Assembly (NCBI GenBank): GCA_009733715.1
Contig: WMKJ01000080.1
Coordinates: 1 to 60,954 of the forward strand
Source of the DNA: Herpomyces periplanetae
Lineage: Eukaryota > Ascomycota > Laboulbeniomycetes > Herpomycetales > Herpomycetaceae
Reading direction: 5' to 3'
DNA length: 60,954 bases
In this document: one piece after another, positions 12,072-24,500 of the stretch
Layout: each line of letters begins with the position of its first letter
Position numbering within the stretch: the first letter of the stretch is position 1
Notes under the pieces: model-generated
The model's input: only the letters and a program-made list of their open reading frames with translations
What the model was told of the DNA's origin: nothing
The model's database searches: none
Translations under genes and position numbers: made by a program

Positions 12072-13770
12072 ATGGCGTGTGAAAAGGCTCATACTCTGGA
12101 ACAATTTGACTTCATAGAAACTCCTCCTGCACTTCAGGCCTCCCAAAAGGTTAAATATGATATTAAAGCTACTCAAGTAAGTCATCACTGTCATTTGATC
12201 AAGTTAACACTCGTCTACTCGTATACTTCATACATATTGGTACCGTATATGCTTACATCTGGAATAATAACTTAAGTATGCTTCAATTAAAAATGCTCCA
12301 TTGCCAGCAGATGGTGCAGGGCGTCCTTCTTTTTCAAATATTACATTGATAACTAGCTTGATAGGAATTCCGCTTTTACTAGCAAAGCTAATTGGAGGTG
12401 GTATAGTGGCATACTTACTACTAGTATGTGTCACAACAATTCCTATTCTCATGGCTTATTGGAGGGTAGCCTCGACATATTCGCCTCGGATTAACCAAAA
12501 GGTTAAAATTCCTGGAAAACCAGTCGAATATTACCTAGACTTTAAGTCAAGTGAACTCAAAAGCAAGTATTCAGGCAACAATAAAATTCCCATGGAAACA
12601 TTTTACGAACTATACTTTGATGGACAAGTGGATTTCAAGGGTGACGCTTTGGAAATTCTCGAATTTAGGCATGATTGGGCAACCTTTCAATTCACCATGG
12701 GACTTTACCGGTTTTTTCTCTTCAACATGATACCCGAGTTACTTGTTCACTCACGATCTCAAGGTATGTATTTAAGCCTACATTTCTTAACGTACAATTT
12801 AGTCCAGTCAAAATCATAATATGTTGTCACCAAATAGATTTCCTGACCAATTTTTTTTATTTCCACAGATGAAGAGCAAGTCAGGGACCACTATGATAGA
12901 GGCGATGATTTTTACGCCTGGTTTCTTGGTAAAAGCATGGTTTACACTTCGGGAATTATGTCGGATGTGAATAAAGAAGAAAGTTTGGAAGAACTTCAAA
13001 ATAATAAGCTAGCTATAGTCTGTGAAAAAATTGATCTCCAGAATGGCCAACGGGTGCTGGATATCGGATGTGGATGGGGTGCATTAACATGGTACGCTTC
13101 TAAGCAGTATGGCGCCAGCGTTACTGGCGTGACATTGGGTAAAAATCAAGCAGCATGGGGCAACTATAAACTTCAATCAGATAATCTTACCAAGAGTAAA
13201 ATACTGTGCATGGACTACCGGGACATCCCAATGGGGGAGGGTCAGTATGACAAGATAATATGTCTAGAAATGGCCGAACATGTTGGTGTGAGACACTTTT
13301 CATCCTTTTTAAAGCAAGTTTACAGCATGTTAAAAGATGATGGAATTTTTTTTCTTCAAATTGCCGGGTTGCGTAGGCCATGGCAATATGAAGACTTAAT
13401 TTGGGGCCTATTCATGAACAAGTATATTTTTCCAGGTGCAGATGCTTCGACTCCATTGGGCTGGTTTGTTGGTCAGTTAGAAAGTGCAGGATTCGAAATA
13501 TCGGCGATAGATACAATTGGTGTTCATTATTCTGCAACCCTTTGGAGATGGTACCGCAATTGGCTTGGGAACAAAGAAAAAGTTATCGGAAAGTATGGAG
13601 TTCGCTGGTTTAGAATTTGGGAGTTATTTTTATCATGGTCAACGATAATCTCACGACAAGGATCCGCAACTTGTTATCAGATCATTTTAGTCAAGAATAT
13701 AAATTCCACTGACCGAGCTGGCTTTGTTAGGAATCAGTTTGGTCTGCTGGGGGCACTTCGTAACGGTTAA
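12072..13770 (+). CDS. Sphingolipid C9-methyltransferase
   Basis: SAM-dependent methyltransferase of the cyclopropane-fatty-acid synthase family that adds the C9 methyl branch to the delta-8-unsaturated sphingoid base of fungal glucosylceramide. Three exons (12072-12176, 12277-12763, 12869-13770), 497 residues, the usual family length. The N-terminus has two adjacent membrane helices (about residues 50-95), as in this family and unlike bacterial CFA synthase. Diagnostic stretches: IPMETFYELYFDGQVDF, DHYDRGDDFYAWFLG, the SAM loop VLDIGCGWG from about residue 260, EMAEHVGVRHF, MNKYIFPGADASTPLGW and HYSATLWRWYRNW. Introns are 100 nt (phase 0) and 105 nt (phase 1). Cells with this enzyme make C9-methylated glucosylceramides, found in filamentous fungi and many yeasts but not in S. 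cerevisiae. Expected in the ER membrane. Confidence 0.93.
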
Positions 13771-13918
13771 TCTGTTTAAAAGCGCAGACTACCAATGAGT
13801 GTCTGAAGGCGTGTGAAGGAATTCAAATTTGTTGCATGTCGTACTCGCCCAACTAATTGTGCAATATCATACCGCATTACAATCACCAAGCCAATTTGTT
13901 TGGGTGCGATAAATATCC

Positions 13919-15306
13919 TTATTTGGATTTAAAAAAGGAGGTTAATTTGGAATTTTCAGTCTTACTATTCAACATTTGGCGGCTTTGACAATTTGCCTTT
14001 TTTGTCGACCGAGATTTCCGTTCTGAAGGGCTAGAATAAGGCAAGTGTCTGCTAACTAATTTTTCTTTTGTAGAAAAGACCGATGATTCTCTCTTACGCT
14101 TACCAGGAGAGGTATTATCAGGCAGATGTAGTTTATCTTTCGATGCATGATTTGCCCCTTCAAAAGATAAATCAATCACGTTTGTTAACTTAATCGATTG
14201 CGGGAGTGGTTGTGAAATTTCGTTCGAGCAATTAGAGAAAAATTTGATAATGCTACGCTTTTTTTCCGGTTCGTTAAGTGGAAGAATAAACGAAGGTGAA
14301 TTAGTTCCAACTTTTCCAACGTCTCGAGAAACGGGATAGAATTCTAAAGATCCCCCGTAAGGTCTCAGTAAATCATGGAGTTCTGGAGTAAGTTTGATGT
14401 GTTTAGGGTCAAGCCAAGTTTTAATTGCATCGGAATTTGCATCAAATATTACGGGCATTCGATGGTGTAAAAACTTCAATGCATCATTGGAACAAACAGT
14501 TACAACAGAGTAAGTAAAGATGGGAAGGCCTAAGCGTAAGTTGAATGGTCAAAATATTGTATTAGAAGTGCAATTAGCTTGTGTTAACTACTCACCATCT
14601 ATCCCCTCAGAGGAACCCCACATCCCAGGCATAAATAATAAATTTCTATCTTTACGTCGTATGTAGTAAGGACTTTTATTTTTAGAGTTGGCAGATGAGA
14701 GCCATTCATAGTACCCGTTGCAAATCACAATACAACGTTTCGCGTGTGATTTTGACCAGATATTTTGGGGCTTTTGTAGCGTATCGGCACGACAATTAAT
14801 CAAAGGTTTGAACGATTTGGAATTAACGCCTGAAGTATGTTTCGTACAAGGTGGAATAAATCCTACGTATTTGAAAAGTGTCAATTAATGGACAATGTGA
14901 TTAGGATTGTACACAACGTTATACTTACCCCATTTCATGACACGAAGTTCTACATCAAGCTTGTCGGATGTATTAAGATTCTCAGTAAGTGTATCTGTAT
15001 TGTGAGGTGAAAGGATAGAGTTGAAACTCTCGTTAGATATATCATCAGCCAAATGAGACTGGCGTGAACTGTTATAGGGTAAGGAGGCTTTGGCAAGTAA
15101 TACTATGCCATCAGAGCCTGGCGCAAAATTGTATGTTTGATGAAACAAATCATCAGGTGGAAAGTTAGTGTCTAGGTTGATGTGAGCATCAGTAAGTTGA
15201 TCAGCAATATTTTGGCATGTCTGAAATACGTTAGCTATCAAAATAACCGAAATTATGCTAATACATTCAAGAAACTTACACAAGCAAGAACGTAGCGACC
15301 ACACAT
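13919..15306 (-). CDS. SRAP-domain protein (HMCES / YMR114C type)
   Basis: Shields abasic sites in single-stranded DNA by forming a stable DNA-protein crosslink through Cys2. Four exons: 15280-15306 (27 nt), 14929-15220, 14596-14862, 13919-14529; 398 residues. The first exon encodes MCGRYVLAC, so the essential Cys2 is present. Then come YNFAPGSDG, VMKWGFIPP (joined across an intron), INCRADTL (usually N-ARAET), ICNGYYEW with the active-site Glu, and LHHRMPVIF with the active-site His. Introns are 59-66 nt with GTAAGT or GTGAGT donors. A basic tail of about 130 residues follows the domain and ends SKLTSFFKSK, which resembles a PCNA-interaction box (see findings). It converges with the upstream methyltransferase gene, with 148 bp between the stops. 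Confidence 0.9.
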
Positions 15307-15741
15307 TCTGGAATAATATACCAAACAAATACTGTCATATGATACAGTTAGAACTACGGGATAAGGAGAAACTTAACGGATATCAAGAATCTAAATGAAC
15401 AAGGCTGATAGGGGTGGGAGAATTTATTGTTGCATTAGCTGTCTTTGGATAAACTTAAAAATTAATTCAGAAATACTAAACGTTAGATATTTCTAACCGA
15501 AAACTCAAGGCAAGAATGCAAGCGCAAGGGTAAAATAACCGTTTGTCCAAGAAAGCTTTCAATAGCAAAGATATTCTTTGGTGTAAGAGACTTGAAGAAT
15601 TACAAAACCTTACACACCCAGTAACGACTAATATGATGGAAAATTAGGTTTGTCGAATTTCATGGATTTGTAAATATCGATAACCCATTATCATAGTTCA
15701 AATTCACCATATGCCTTGGAGCAAAAGATAAAACCAACTTC
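15307..15741. other. Short intergenic stretch between SRAP and BolA genes
   Basis: 435 bp containing the SRAP promoter and the BolA 3' flank. I see no gene and no clear regulatory palindrome. Confidence 0.4.
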
Positions 15742-16387
15742 TCAACCAGACTTTCGTGATGCTTCTTCCCCGGGTGTACGAGTCTGTAACTGTAGCGCAT
15801 GGATACCACCTTCACGTGACATTTCATCTTTCAGTAGATTGTATATCATTCGATGACGGGCGGGTTGCATTTTCGACTGAAAAGCATCAGATACGATTAA
15901 TAGGCTAGAAATCAATGGGTTTGAAAAACGTAAAAATTAGAAGTGTTAAGTAAAGGAGGAATTGAGTTAAAAAAAGGTCTAGATGTACAAACCGAAAATG
16001 TGTCTATGAAGTAAAATTAGTAGGCCACACAAAGATGAGTATAATGTGATGATTAGACCAAGGGGATGTACCACTTACTTCTCGTGTTAGACGGCCAGCC
16101 ATAGCTTCGTGGTTAGCATGTTGTTGGGAATCATTATGTATTTCCAGAATAGTAGGCTTTAAAGCCTCGGTAAGCTATTCACAAGCGTTAAATAAAAAAT
16201 TCATGGAATAAATACAATTACCAGTTTGTATGATTCACAAACAAAATATACTAACCTTTGTCCGAATAGCATCTTCAATTGGTCTTGAAGCGTCCGATGT
16301 AGACATGGAGAAATTCCTTGAATAAATTGAACGACGTAAATAAGAATTGAAAACAACTTTAATACTTGTTAAACTATTTCGAATCAT
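15742..16387 (-). CDS. BOL1: BolA-like protein, mitochondrial (four exons, 11-nt microexon)
   Basis: BolA proteins pair with monothiol glutaredoxin and help insert Fe-S clusters into late mitochondrial targets such as lipoyl synthase and succinate dehydrogenase. Exons: 16256-16387, 16079-16174, 15993-16003 (11 nt) and 15742-15904, total 402 nt, 133 residues. The protein reads MIRNSLTSIK...YSRNFSMSTSD, a basic Ser-rich presequence without acids, then IEDAIRTKLTEALKPTILEI, RLTRE/THFR/LLIVSDAF (the core fold, with THFR supplied by the microexon), RHRMIYNLLKDEM, and HALQLQTRTPGEE. Phases fit at every junction. A second in-frame ATG at 16306 (MSTSD) could give a cytosolic form. Both long coding exons are shorter than typical ORF cut-offs, so the gene is easily missed. 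Paralogy (Bol1 or Bol3 type) is inferred only from the ending. Confidence 0.88.
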
Positions 16388-18863
16388 GTCCTCGATTTAG
16401 ACAAAATCGTGATGGCAACTTACGCGAAGATCCTCGAAACATTTAACGAAAAATCCTACAATTTATCTTCTGATTAGCTAATTCGATAATTGGCGTTTTG
16501 AAAGGCCGTTTGTGGCGATGCATAATGACGTAATTTGGTACTTGGTAAGCATGATGTTTTGAGCGAAGATTTTTGTTAGAGATGGTTAGGTTTGTGGTGT
16601 TCAATCGGGGAAGATAGTACCTGTTGTTGTAAAATGATGGGTATATTTTGAACTATTTTCTGAAAAGTATTTTTGGTATATTGTCACCATTAATTTGCTA
16701 TTCTTGTCGTATATAGGTATGATAAACTTTGGAATTTAACTCGTATGGCACACATCAAGGTATAATTTACTTGATTAAACTTGAATTATGTTAAATGTAT
16801 TGAGTAGGTTCTAACACGAATTAAATGGCAAAATTTACTAGATTTACTCTCCTAGTTACTTATTTACAGTTAGATACCTAAGGGTAGCATATAGATAAAA
16901 GTTTTCGGCAATCAGTACACTTCACAAGCTCAGCTTGTGTGAAACGAATGTAAATGTAAACAATCTAAACATTTATTCCCAAAAGACAGCTAATCTAAGA
17001 ATAATTATATCTATACCAGTATGCCAATTTGAATAGGAATGAGTGAACGTTGAGGCAAGTACACGGTAGGAATATAGGTATTTGTTTCGAAGTGAAAATT
17101 GATCGGCCATGATGTGTTGACCCCAGTAGCTATGCGCTGTCACAAAAAGCAGAACGGTCACTGACCAATATTTAGGTATGTTTGAATAAGAGGAATTTCT
17201 GAATAGTAATAGCAGCAAGAGTAGCAATTTTTGAGGGAGATCGTAATATAGGTAAAACCAGCGATAAAAATATCCATAATAATAGTAAGAATAAAATAGT
17301 GATAGTGAGAGTAATAGCAACAGTAAGAAAAATAATAGTAAAAAGTATAAGCATAGGTGCAGGAATAATAATAATGGAAAATTATGCTAAAAATAATTCA
17401 TATTATAAAGGTCATAGATCTTCCTCTTCGTTTGGTCCGATATAATCGCGGAAGTAGTATTCGCACACTTGTCAACGTTAACTCAAGGGGAAATCCTGAC
17501 ATTGAAGGTCCAAAGAATCGTTTCAGTAAAATCTTCCAAAAAAGTCCGATTAAAAATATTTTGATGGAATGTGTATAAATTGGATTTTAGGGTACGGGTA
17601 GACCACAAATTTTAGAATTCCTCGTGATATTAATAATCCACTATACAGCTTTCACTGAAGCCTTTCATGCCGATAAACTATGATTAAGTTAAGAGGCCAT
17701 GGTAAAGATTTATTCAGCAGCAAAGCTTATATTTATCCAAGAGTATAGTGTTTTAAATACACACAGTATGTCACTTTTTGTTGTGTTTGGTCATAACTGA
17801 TATGTAGGTCCTATTCGAGGGAAAGAAATTCTGAAAGATGTTTTCAGAGAAGGGAAGGCTGTCAAAGGAATCATATATAAACATCAAACGAATGTTAAAT
17901 GTAATAACCTAGTTAGGTAAATTTCATCTGAACATGTTAACCCAATTAATTCAGCATTAAACAAATATCCTGTAAAAAACCCACCTTGAAATGAATGAGG
18001 GACTAAACATTGCCCGGGGTGAACGAGGTCAAGTTTGGTGAAAGAAGTGCCAAACTGATTTCGCCCGCCCCGAAGAGTAGGAAATTGATGGGAAACTTAC
18101 CCTCTATATATACCCGATTTTGTCAGAAGGATATTATCTTCTTTAGCAGCCCATAACGACCATCAACACTGAAATTTCCTCAATAATCTTCCAGTCTCCG
18201 CCAGATGCTAAGCCACAAGCATCCCCAAATTTCAATTTCCTATTTAGGCAATTTTTACTAAAAATACTTATTACCCGCTGGGTGCCGGGCGTGGCGAAGT
18301 GGTGTTATATGGCACAGCCACTATCTACTATCCGGAAAAATAGTATTTTCCGTTTACCCGACTTCCGAGCTTTGGTGAATTCGTCCAAAGTTGGTAGTGA
18401 AGTTGTTGGGCCATGCGCGTTTTAATACATCTTCACTTGATTTTCTTCCATGTATACCGAGATCCGAGATTTCTCTATTTCCCGGACGGTTAATATTTTT
18501 CTCTTACGTTATATCTTTAATACCAAAAAATTTATCACGAATTGAATTAACATAGCGCCTTTTACAAACTTAGGTATACTTGTATTAAATCTTTCGTGAT
18601 GTATTAACGTGATCGTAATTTATCACACACTTATCTTTCTATTCAGGTTTGCTTGTCTTAACAAATTAGATGTTCGGTTATAGTATACACATATCCATGA
18701 AATAGTTCCTGTTGAAATTTTGTTTACCAAAAATTTTCATACACATTCTACGTGAAAGATGTTATTTTTCATGCAATGAAAAATTTCTCCTTAGGTGTGG
18801 TTAATGATCTAACATACATAGCATCACATAGCTATACTATGAATTCAATTTTTATATGTGAAT
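16388..18863. other. Intergenic, divergent BolA / ACSF3 (2.5 kb)
   Basis: No gene supported. AATGACGTA (bZIP-like) lies near 16523, about 140 bp upstream of the BolA ATG. An AT-rich, simple-sequence stretch spans 16970-17380. A TATA-like CTATATATACC is at about 18108, but I see no gene start within its reach, unless a long 5' leader of the ACSF3 gene begins there. An imperfect inverted repeat, CGGAAAAATAGTATTTTCCG, is at about 18332. Confidence 0.45.
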
Positions 18864-20975
18864 ATGCTGTCCTTAAGTTTTAGCGGGAGCTTCCGTCCCC
18901 GTCTATTATCGACAAGTTTCACTCTAGCTTACTACCAACACGCAAATACTCACCCTTTCTCAAATACTACAACAATAAAATCATGTCGCATCAGTTCATT
19001 AGCTAAATCCCTCTTGAATCATAATCCAGATTCAATTGCAATAGTTGACAATTCCTCGAAGACTACATATTCGTATAAAACTTTATTGCAGAATGTTGCT
19101 GCTCGTCAACGTGATATATTAAGTCTACCGTGCTTCAAACAAGGACTAAAAAATGAAAGAATATTCCTGCTCTATGAAAACAATTTCTCATTTGTCGGTA
19201 AGCTTTACTTCATTTGATTTGAATACTCATTTCCTTTCCAGTCAGGAAATTATTGGCTAAATGAAACGCCCATTTGGAATTTCTATTTTTTATCTCCAAA
19301 GTATAGCTAATCAATAGAAATTAGCTACGCTATTAGCTGTACTATTTAGCCAAGCAATCGCTGTGCCCACGTCTCCTAACTTTCCTCAAGCTGAGCTGAA
19401 ACATATTCTCAAACAAAGTCAATCTCGCGCATTATTACATTCAAATTCAATATCTGCTAAAGCTCAACAGTTGCACAATAGCTATCATGAACAACCCGTA
19501 GAGTGTTTTGCTCTAGATTCAATGGCCACGTCTGATACTAGAATCAGCGATCTACAGTTTGATGATGAATCGTACGGTGGACTAATTATTTACACATCAG
19601 GTACTACTAACAAACCGGTGAGCATTCAGACGATACTAGATTTGTAGACCAGACTAACAGTAATATTTAGAAAGGAGTTTTTCACAATCATTTTTCTCTA
19701 GATGCTCAAATACTTTCGCTAACTCAAGCCTGGAAATATTCCCATTTGGATTATTTATTGCACGTCCTTCCCTTGAATCACATACATGGTCTGATTAATG
19801 CTCTACTCACTCCTTTACACGCCGGGTCAACTATTGAATTTTGCTTTCCATTCGAACCAATTGCATGTTGGAACCGTTTTGCGTACCCATTTAATACGGA
19901 AGTTGATTCTACACCACTGATTAAACCTATAACATTTTTCACTGCTGTCCCCACGATTTACAATAAACTTCTTGATACGTTTAACAAACTGCCTTTAAAC
20001 GTACAAAAGAGTGCTCAAATTGCCATACGACGAGAAAATCTTCGATTGAATATATCGGGATCAGCATCTCTCCCAACGTCTTTGAAGCAACGTTGGTCCG
20101 AATTAAGTCGTGGTAACAACTTGTTAGAGCGGTATGGAATGACGGAAATCGGTATGGCCCTGAGTTGCTCCCTGAATGACGCTGGTAGAATTGATGCTAG
20201 TGTTGGATGGCCTTTACCTAATGTTGAGGTGAGGCTAGTTGACATTGACACAAAACAGGAAATACATGATGATGGGTCATTGGATGTGTTGGGACACTGT
20301 CGACAAGGTGAAATTCATGTAAGAGGTCCAACATTATTTAAGGAATACTGGAATAATCCGATAGCCACGGCTGAAGCATTTGTGGATGACGAAGATAATG
20401 GTAGGCCATGGTTTCGGACCGGTGATGTTGCTGAACGTCGAAAGATCAAAAATTTTGTGAACGATGGTGAACCATGGGTTAGCAATGGAGCTTATTTTAT
20501 TCAAGGTAGAATTAGTTCCGATATAATTAAATCAGGTGGAGAAAAGATTAGTGCACTGGAAATTGAACGAGAATTATTAGAGCTGTAAGTTGATGCTAGA
20601 AAAATATGCCCATATGAAAATGCGTACTGATTTGCGTGAGGAACTCCTGCTCTAGACCTGAGATATCAGAATGTGCTGTTATTGCTTTACCAAACGAGAA
20701 GTGGGGGCAGATTGTAGCTGCTGTTGTTGTTCTATCGGATCAAGCTGGTGGTTCAAATTATTCAGGAAAAACATGGGGAATTCTTGATCTACGTAAAGCA
20801 TTAAAGTCTAAGCTTGCGAATTATAAGTTACCACGAGAATTGAAGCTTGTCAACCAGATACCCCGAAATGAAATGGGGAAAGGTAAGTAGATAATAATTT
20901 TTTATCGAAAGTTTGGTACTAACGCATTATCCAATCGAAGTAAATAAAAAAGATTTGGTTAAATTATTTCAATAG
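18864..20975 (+). CDS. ACSF3: ACSF3-type mitochondrial malonyl-CoA synthetase
   Basis: Adenylate-forming enzyme that ligates malonate (or methylmalonate) to CoA in the matrix, supplying mitochondrial fatty acid synthesis. Five exons (18864-19197, 19325-19617, 19671-20584, 20656-20882, 20941-20975), 600 residues. The N-terminus MLSLSFSGSFRPRLLS is a plausible targeting peptide. The AMP-binding motif IIYTSGTTNKPKGVFHNH is rebuilt across the 53-nt intron at 19618-19670. LPLNHIHGLINALL is typical of ACSF3 relatives, ERYGMTEIGMALS and WFRTGDVAER follow, and the C-terminal IKSGGEKISALEIE and IPRNEMGKVNKKDL carries the catalytic Lys. The last exon is only 35 nt and is preceded by a clean TACTAAC branch site. 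Other short-chain acyl-CoA synthetases remain possible, but the HIHG and GKVNKKDL signatures favour ACSF3. Confidence 0.87.
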
Positions 20976-21518
20976 CGAAATACAAATGGTTAAATAAACG
21001 AATTATTTTCTACATTCAGTTATTTATTGTTACATTAATACATAAAAGAAAAATATATGCAAATTCTTCCGTATATTTTACTACTTACACCATGAAGAAT
21101 ACTTCTTTTGCGACTTGTAATATAATATCCATTAATTGATTAAGCATAAACCAATTTGGCCAATAGTATATAACACTAAATTTTGTTATAGTAGTTAAAA
21201 TAAGCATACAATTAGCGTTAACCGTGATGATGGCGATGATCATCACTGTCAAACAAACTTCGCACCGACTCCAGCACCCGAACTAACTTAACTTCTACGT
21301 CATTATTAGTAAGCTATACATCTCAACGTAGCACGTGTTGGCACGATGGAAACCCGAGATGGAACCAGCGAGTGGATCTTACGGGAGTTCAAGTCACGTG
21401 AGAAAGGCGGGAATTTGGAAGAAACGCGTAAATGTTAAGGTGCGTTAAGATGAAAAGATTGAAGTTGGATTGACCAGGATGAATGGGTCCATGTGGGAGG
21501 TTCTAATTATACTTGATA
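20976..21518. other. CTF18 promoter region
   Basis: No gene seen. It holds TACGTCATT near 21297, CACGTG at 21332-21337 and TCACGTGA at 21394-21401, the last 118 bp upstream of the CTF18 ATG and followed by AAAGGCGGG. Confidence 0.5.
21394..21401. promoter_or_regulatory. TCACGTGA palindrome, CTF18 promoter
   Basis: 118 bp upstream of the CTF18 ATG; a bare CACGTG core precedes it at 21332. Confidence 0.5.
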
Positions 21519-24500
21519 ATGGACAGAGATTTAATGATTAGTGACTCATTTGATCCTGCGATACACTTGCATTCTCAACTTGATAATGATTTTTCAGATA
21601 CGTTTGCAGAAAGATCTTGTTCTTACTCTGATGATATTGCAGCTTTAAATAAATGTCGGGCTGAAGATATAGAAGAGAAAAATCGTAAAGGGATTGTCAT
21701 CCAATATCGAGCTTGGAGATTGGAAGACTCATTTCGAAGTGAGGATGATTATGCCTTAAGTAAGTTCTGTACAATTTCGTTTCTTTGAAACTTGCTATTC
21801 CTCGCTCCTTGTTAGACAGAAACACGCGTTTAACAAAAGTTTAGAATCTTCCCCTACGCGCACGGCAAATTCTCTTAAGTGTACTCAATCAAAGAAATAT
21901 GATTTTTCCAACTTATCCCCATTAAATAATTTACATATTCCCGACATGGCATCTTCTCCTCCGCGGATCACACCGGAATCAGCATATCAAGATTTGGAAA
22001 CTACGCAATTTAATTACCCAAAGTGTAATTCTCTGGTAAATGAAATTCAACAATTACAATCTCCGTGTAAAAAGAGAAAACTCAACGATTCATCTAATAA
22101 TATACCTAATGGTAATATTCCAACTAGCCGTATTTACGGGGGATTTTTTGCAGACCTATCTGATGATGACGAAGATGTATACCATCCAACGTATGCCATG
22201 GTTCGAGAGCAAGCTAAATGTTTTAGTGAATCCATTGATTTTCCACTAAAAACACCTCAAGATGTAATTGTATCATCACCGATTCAAGAGTTCACAAGCC
22301 TCGTACACGATTCAGGGATTGCCCTACATTCACAATTGCCCCAAGATAAGACGGTATCACAAGGGGAGTTTCCCAGTATACCACTCTACCATGATTTAGG
22401 CGTGAATGGTGATAGTGTACTGGCTTGTACTACCGATGGAAGGCACATTTTACTTAAGAAAGTAAAGGATACCGGAAAATCAAACGCTTTACAGTCAATC
22501 ATAGAACGCTTTCGTGTAAACGACTCAGATACGACCCAGCGCAATTTTTATGGAATTAATATGTATAAAATTATGCAAAACTTGGAAGAAGACGAGAGAA
22601 AAAAAAAAGAATTATCTGCGTCACAGTCTCAAGCTTCAAATAATTTTCCCTTGTGCAAAGATGTAGAAAACTTTAGCACTAGAATTAGTGGGCAGCAGCA
22701 ACTATGGTGTGAAAAATACCGAGCTAAAAGTTTTACGACATTAATCGGTGACGAAAGGGTCCAACGCAGCGTACTACGTTGGTTCAAGAGCTGGGATTCG
22801 CTTGTGTTCCCCGGAAGTCGACCCAAACAGGCCCAAACTGGGAAATATTCATATGGCGGACTAGATGATCATCCTATTCGCAAACTTCTCTTATTAAGTG
22901 GGCCACCTGGTTTGGGCAAAACCACATTGGCACACGTTTGCGCAAATCATGCTGGGTATGATGTTCGAGAAATCAATGCTAGTGATGAGCGATCTAGCAT
23001 GACGGTTAAAACGAGGGTGCGGGATATGCTAGGCATGGAGTCACTTTCACTAAAATCTCTCGGAAGTAGTGTAGATGAGAGTGATAATAATCGGAATGCT
23101 AAAGTTGTTGCTGGTCGGCCTATTTGCTTGGTAATTGATGAGGTTGATGGAAGTGTAAGTGGTGAGGGTGAAGGGGGGTTTATCAGTGCCCTGCTTGATT
23201 TATTTAAACTTGATCAAAACAATCACAGCCAGAAGGGTGAGGGTAAAATCAAGAAGAAAAAGGGAAAGGATATGTATAGAATATATCGTCCAGTTATCTT
23301 AATAGCGAATGATTTGTATGCACCGAGTTTGCGGCTTCTACGGCATTCCCCATTTGTGGAGTTGATAAGAGTTAAGCCACCGCAGTTGGGTGTGATTGCC
23401 TCAAGGATGGAGAGTATTTTTCAAAGTGAGGGCATTGCCGCGGATGGAGATGCGATTCGCAGAATGTGCGAACATATTTTAGGGCGAGACTCAGCGAAAA
23501 TGGATAAGGGAGCAAGTAATGGATCAATAGATATTCGTAGTATATTGGTTTCAGCGGAATGGATAGCCCGAAAATGGCGGTATGAAATGGAAACTTGTGG
23601 AAAGGACTGTAGGGTAGAGCGCTTGCGAAAATCTTGGATAGAGGAATATTTTACTCGAGCGGAAAATATGGGTATATGGTACGGGAACGTCAGCGGAAAT
23701 GTTCGGAGTATTGTGAGACGAGTGTTTACAGAAAATGCAGGTATGAGCAAACTAGAGCTATCAAAACTTCTGGATGACAAGTCAACGAATCGAGATTTTG
23801 GTCAAATCAAGGGTAGAGGGGGTAATAGACTTAGACGTGTAGCTATGAAACGGATTGATGAATTGGTACGAGCGAGTGGAAATGAAGATGGGATTGTCAA
23901 TGAACTATTTATGAGTTACTTGGACCAAGCTTATCAAGACGATCTTAATCTAACGAAGCCGTGTACGATTCATGATTATCTATATTTTCATGACATGGTA
24001 TCGACGCGGGTTCAAATGGAGCGGGAGTATGAGTTAGTATCATTACTTACACTTGCAGCTCAAGCGTTTCATTATTACTTTTCTAGTCCATTATCGATAC
24101 TTCGACAGCGCAAATTTAACGAAATTGAGGATAAGATACAGAGTAAAACTTTGTACAGTAGTTGGGGAGAGTATGAAGCAGCGAAAAAGGCTCATATTGC
24201 GAATTTAAAGGAGGTTAAACAAAATTTAACAGTTCCGACAAGTCTAACGTACGGGAATGAAGAGAGAATAGCGATGGAGCTATTGCCAAATTTGCGAAAG
24301 ATGTTAATGCCAGGCATTAAAGCAACAAATGTTGGGTTTAGCGTCAAGAAGGGGGGTGAGGAGGGACGAGGATTGTCGATTAGTTCGGTTTGCAAGGCAG
24401 CGGATAAACGAATGTTGAGTTTAGCGGTGAACGCGGCATTGGCAAGTGGAGTTAAGTATGAAAGAATTCGAGTGACGGAAGATTTTTTGATAGCGAAAAA

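Noticed and set aside
16973-17354. Minus-strand open frames of 115 and 60 codons
   Set aside because: Composition follows an AT-rich simple-sequence tract (Leu/Tyr/Ile only); no motif and no splice context.
18555-18566. U5 snRNA loop-like CGCCTTTTAC
   Set aside because: The flanking bases do not pair into the loop-I stem, so it is a chance match.
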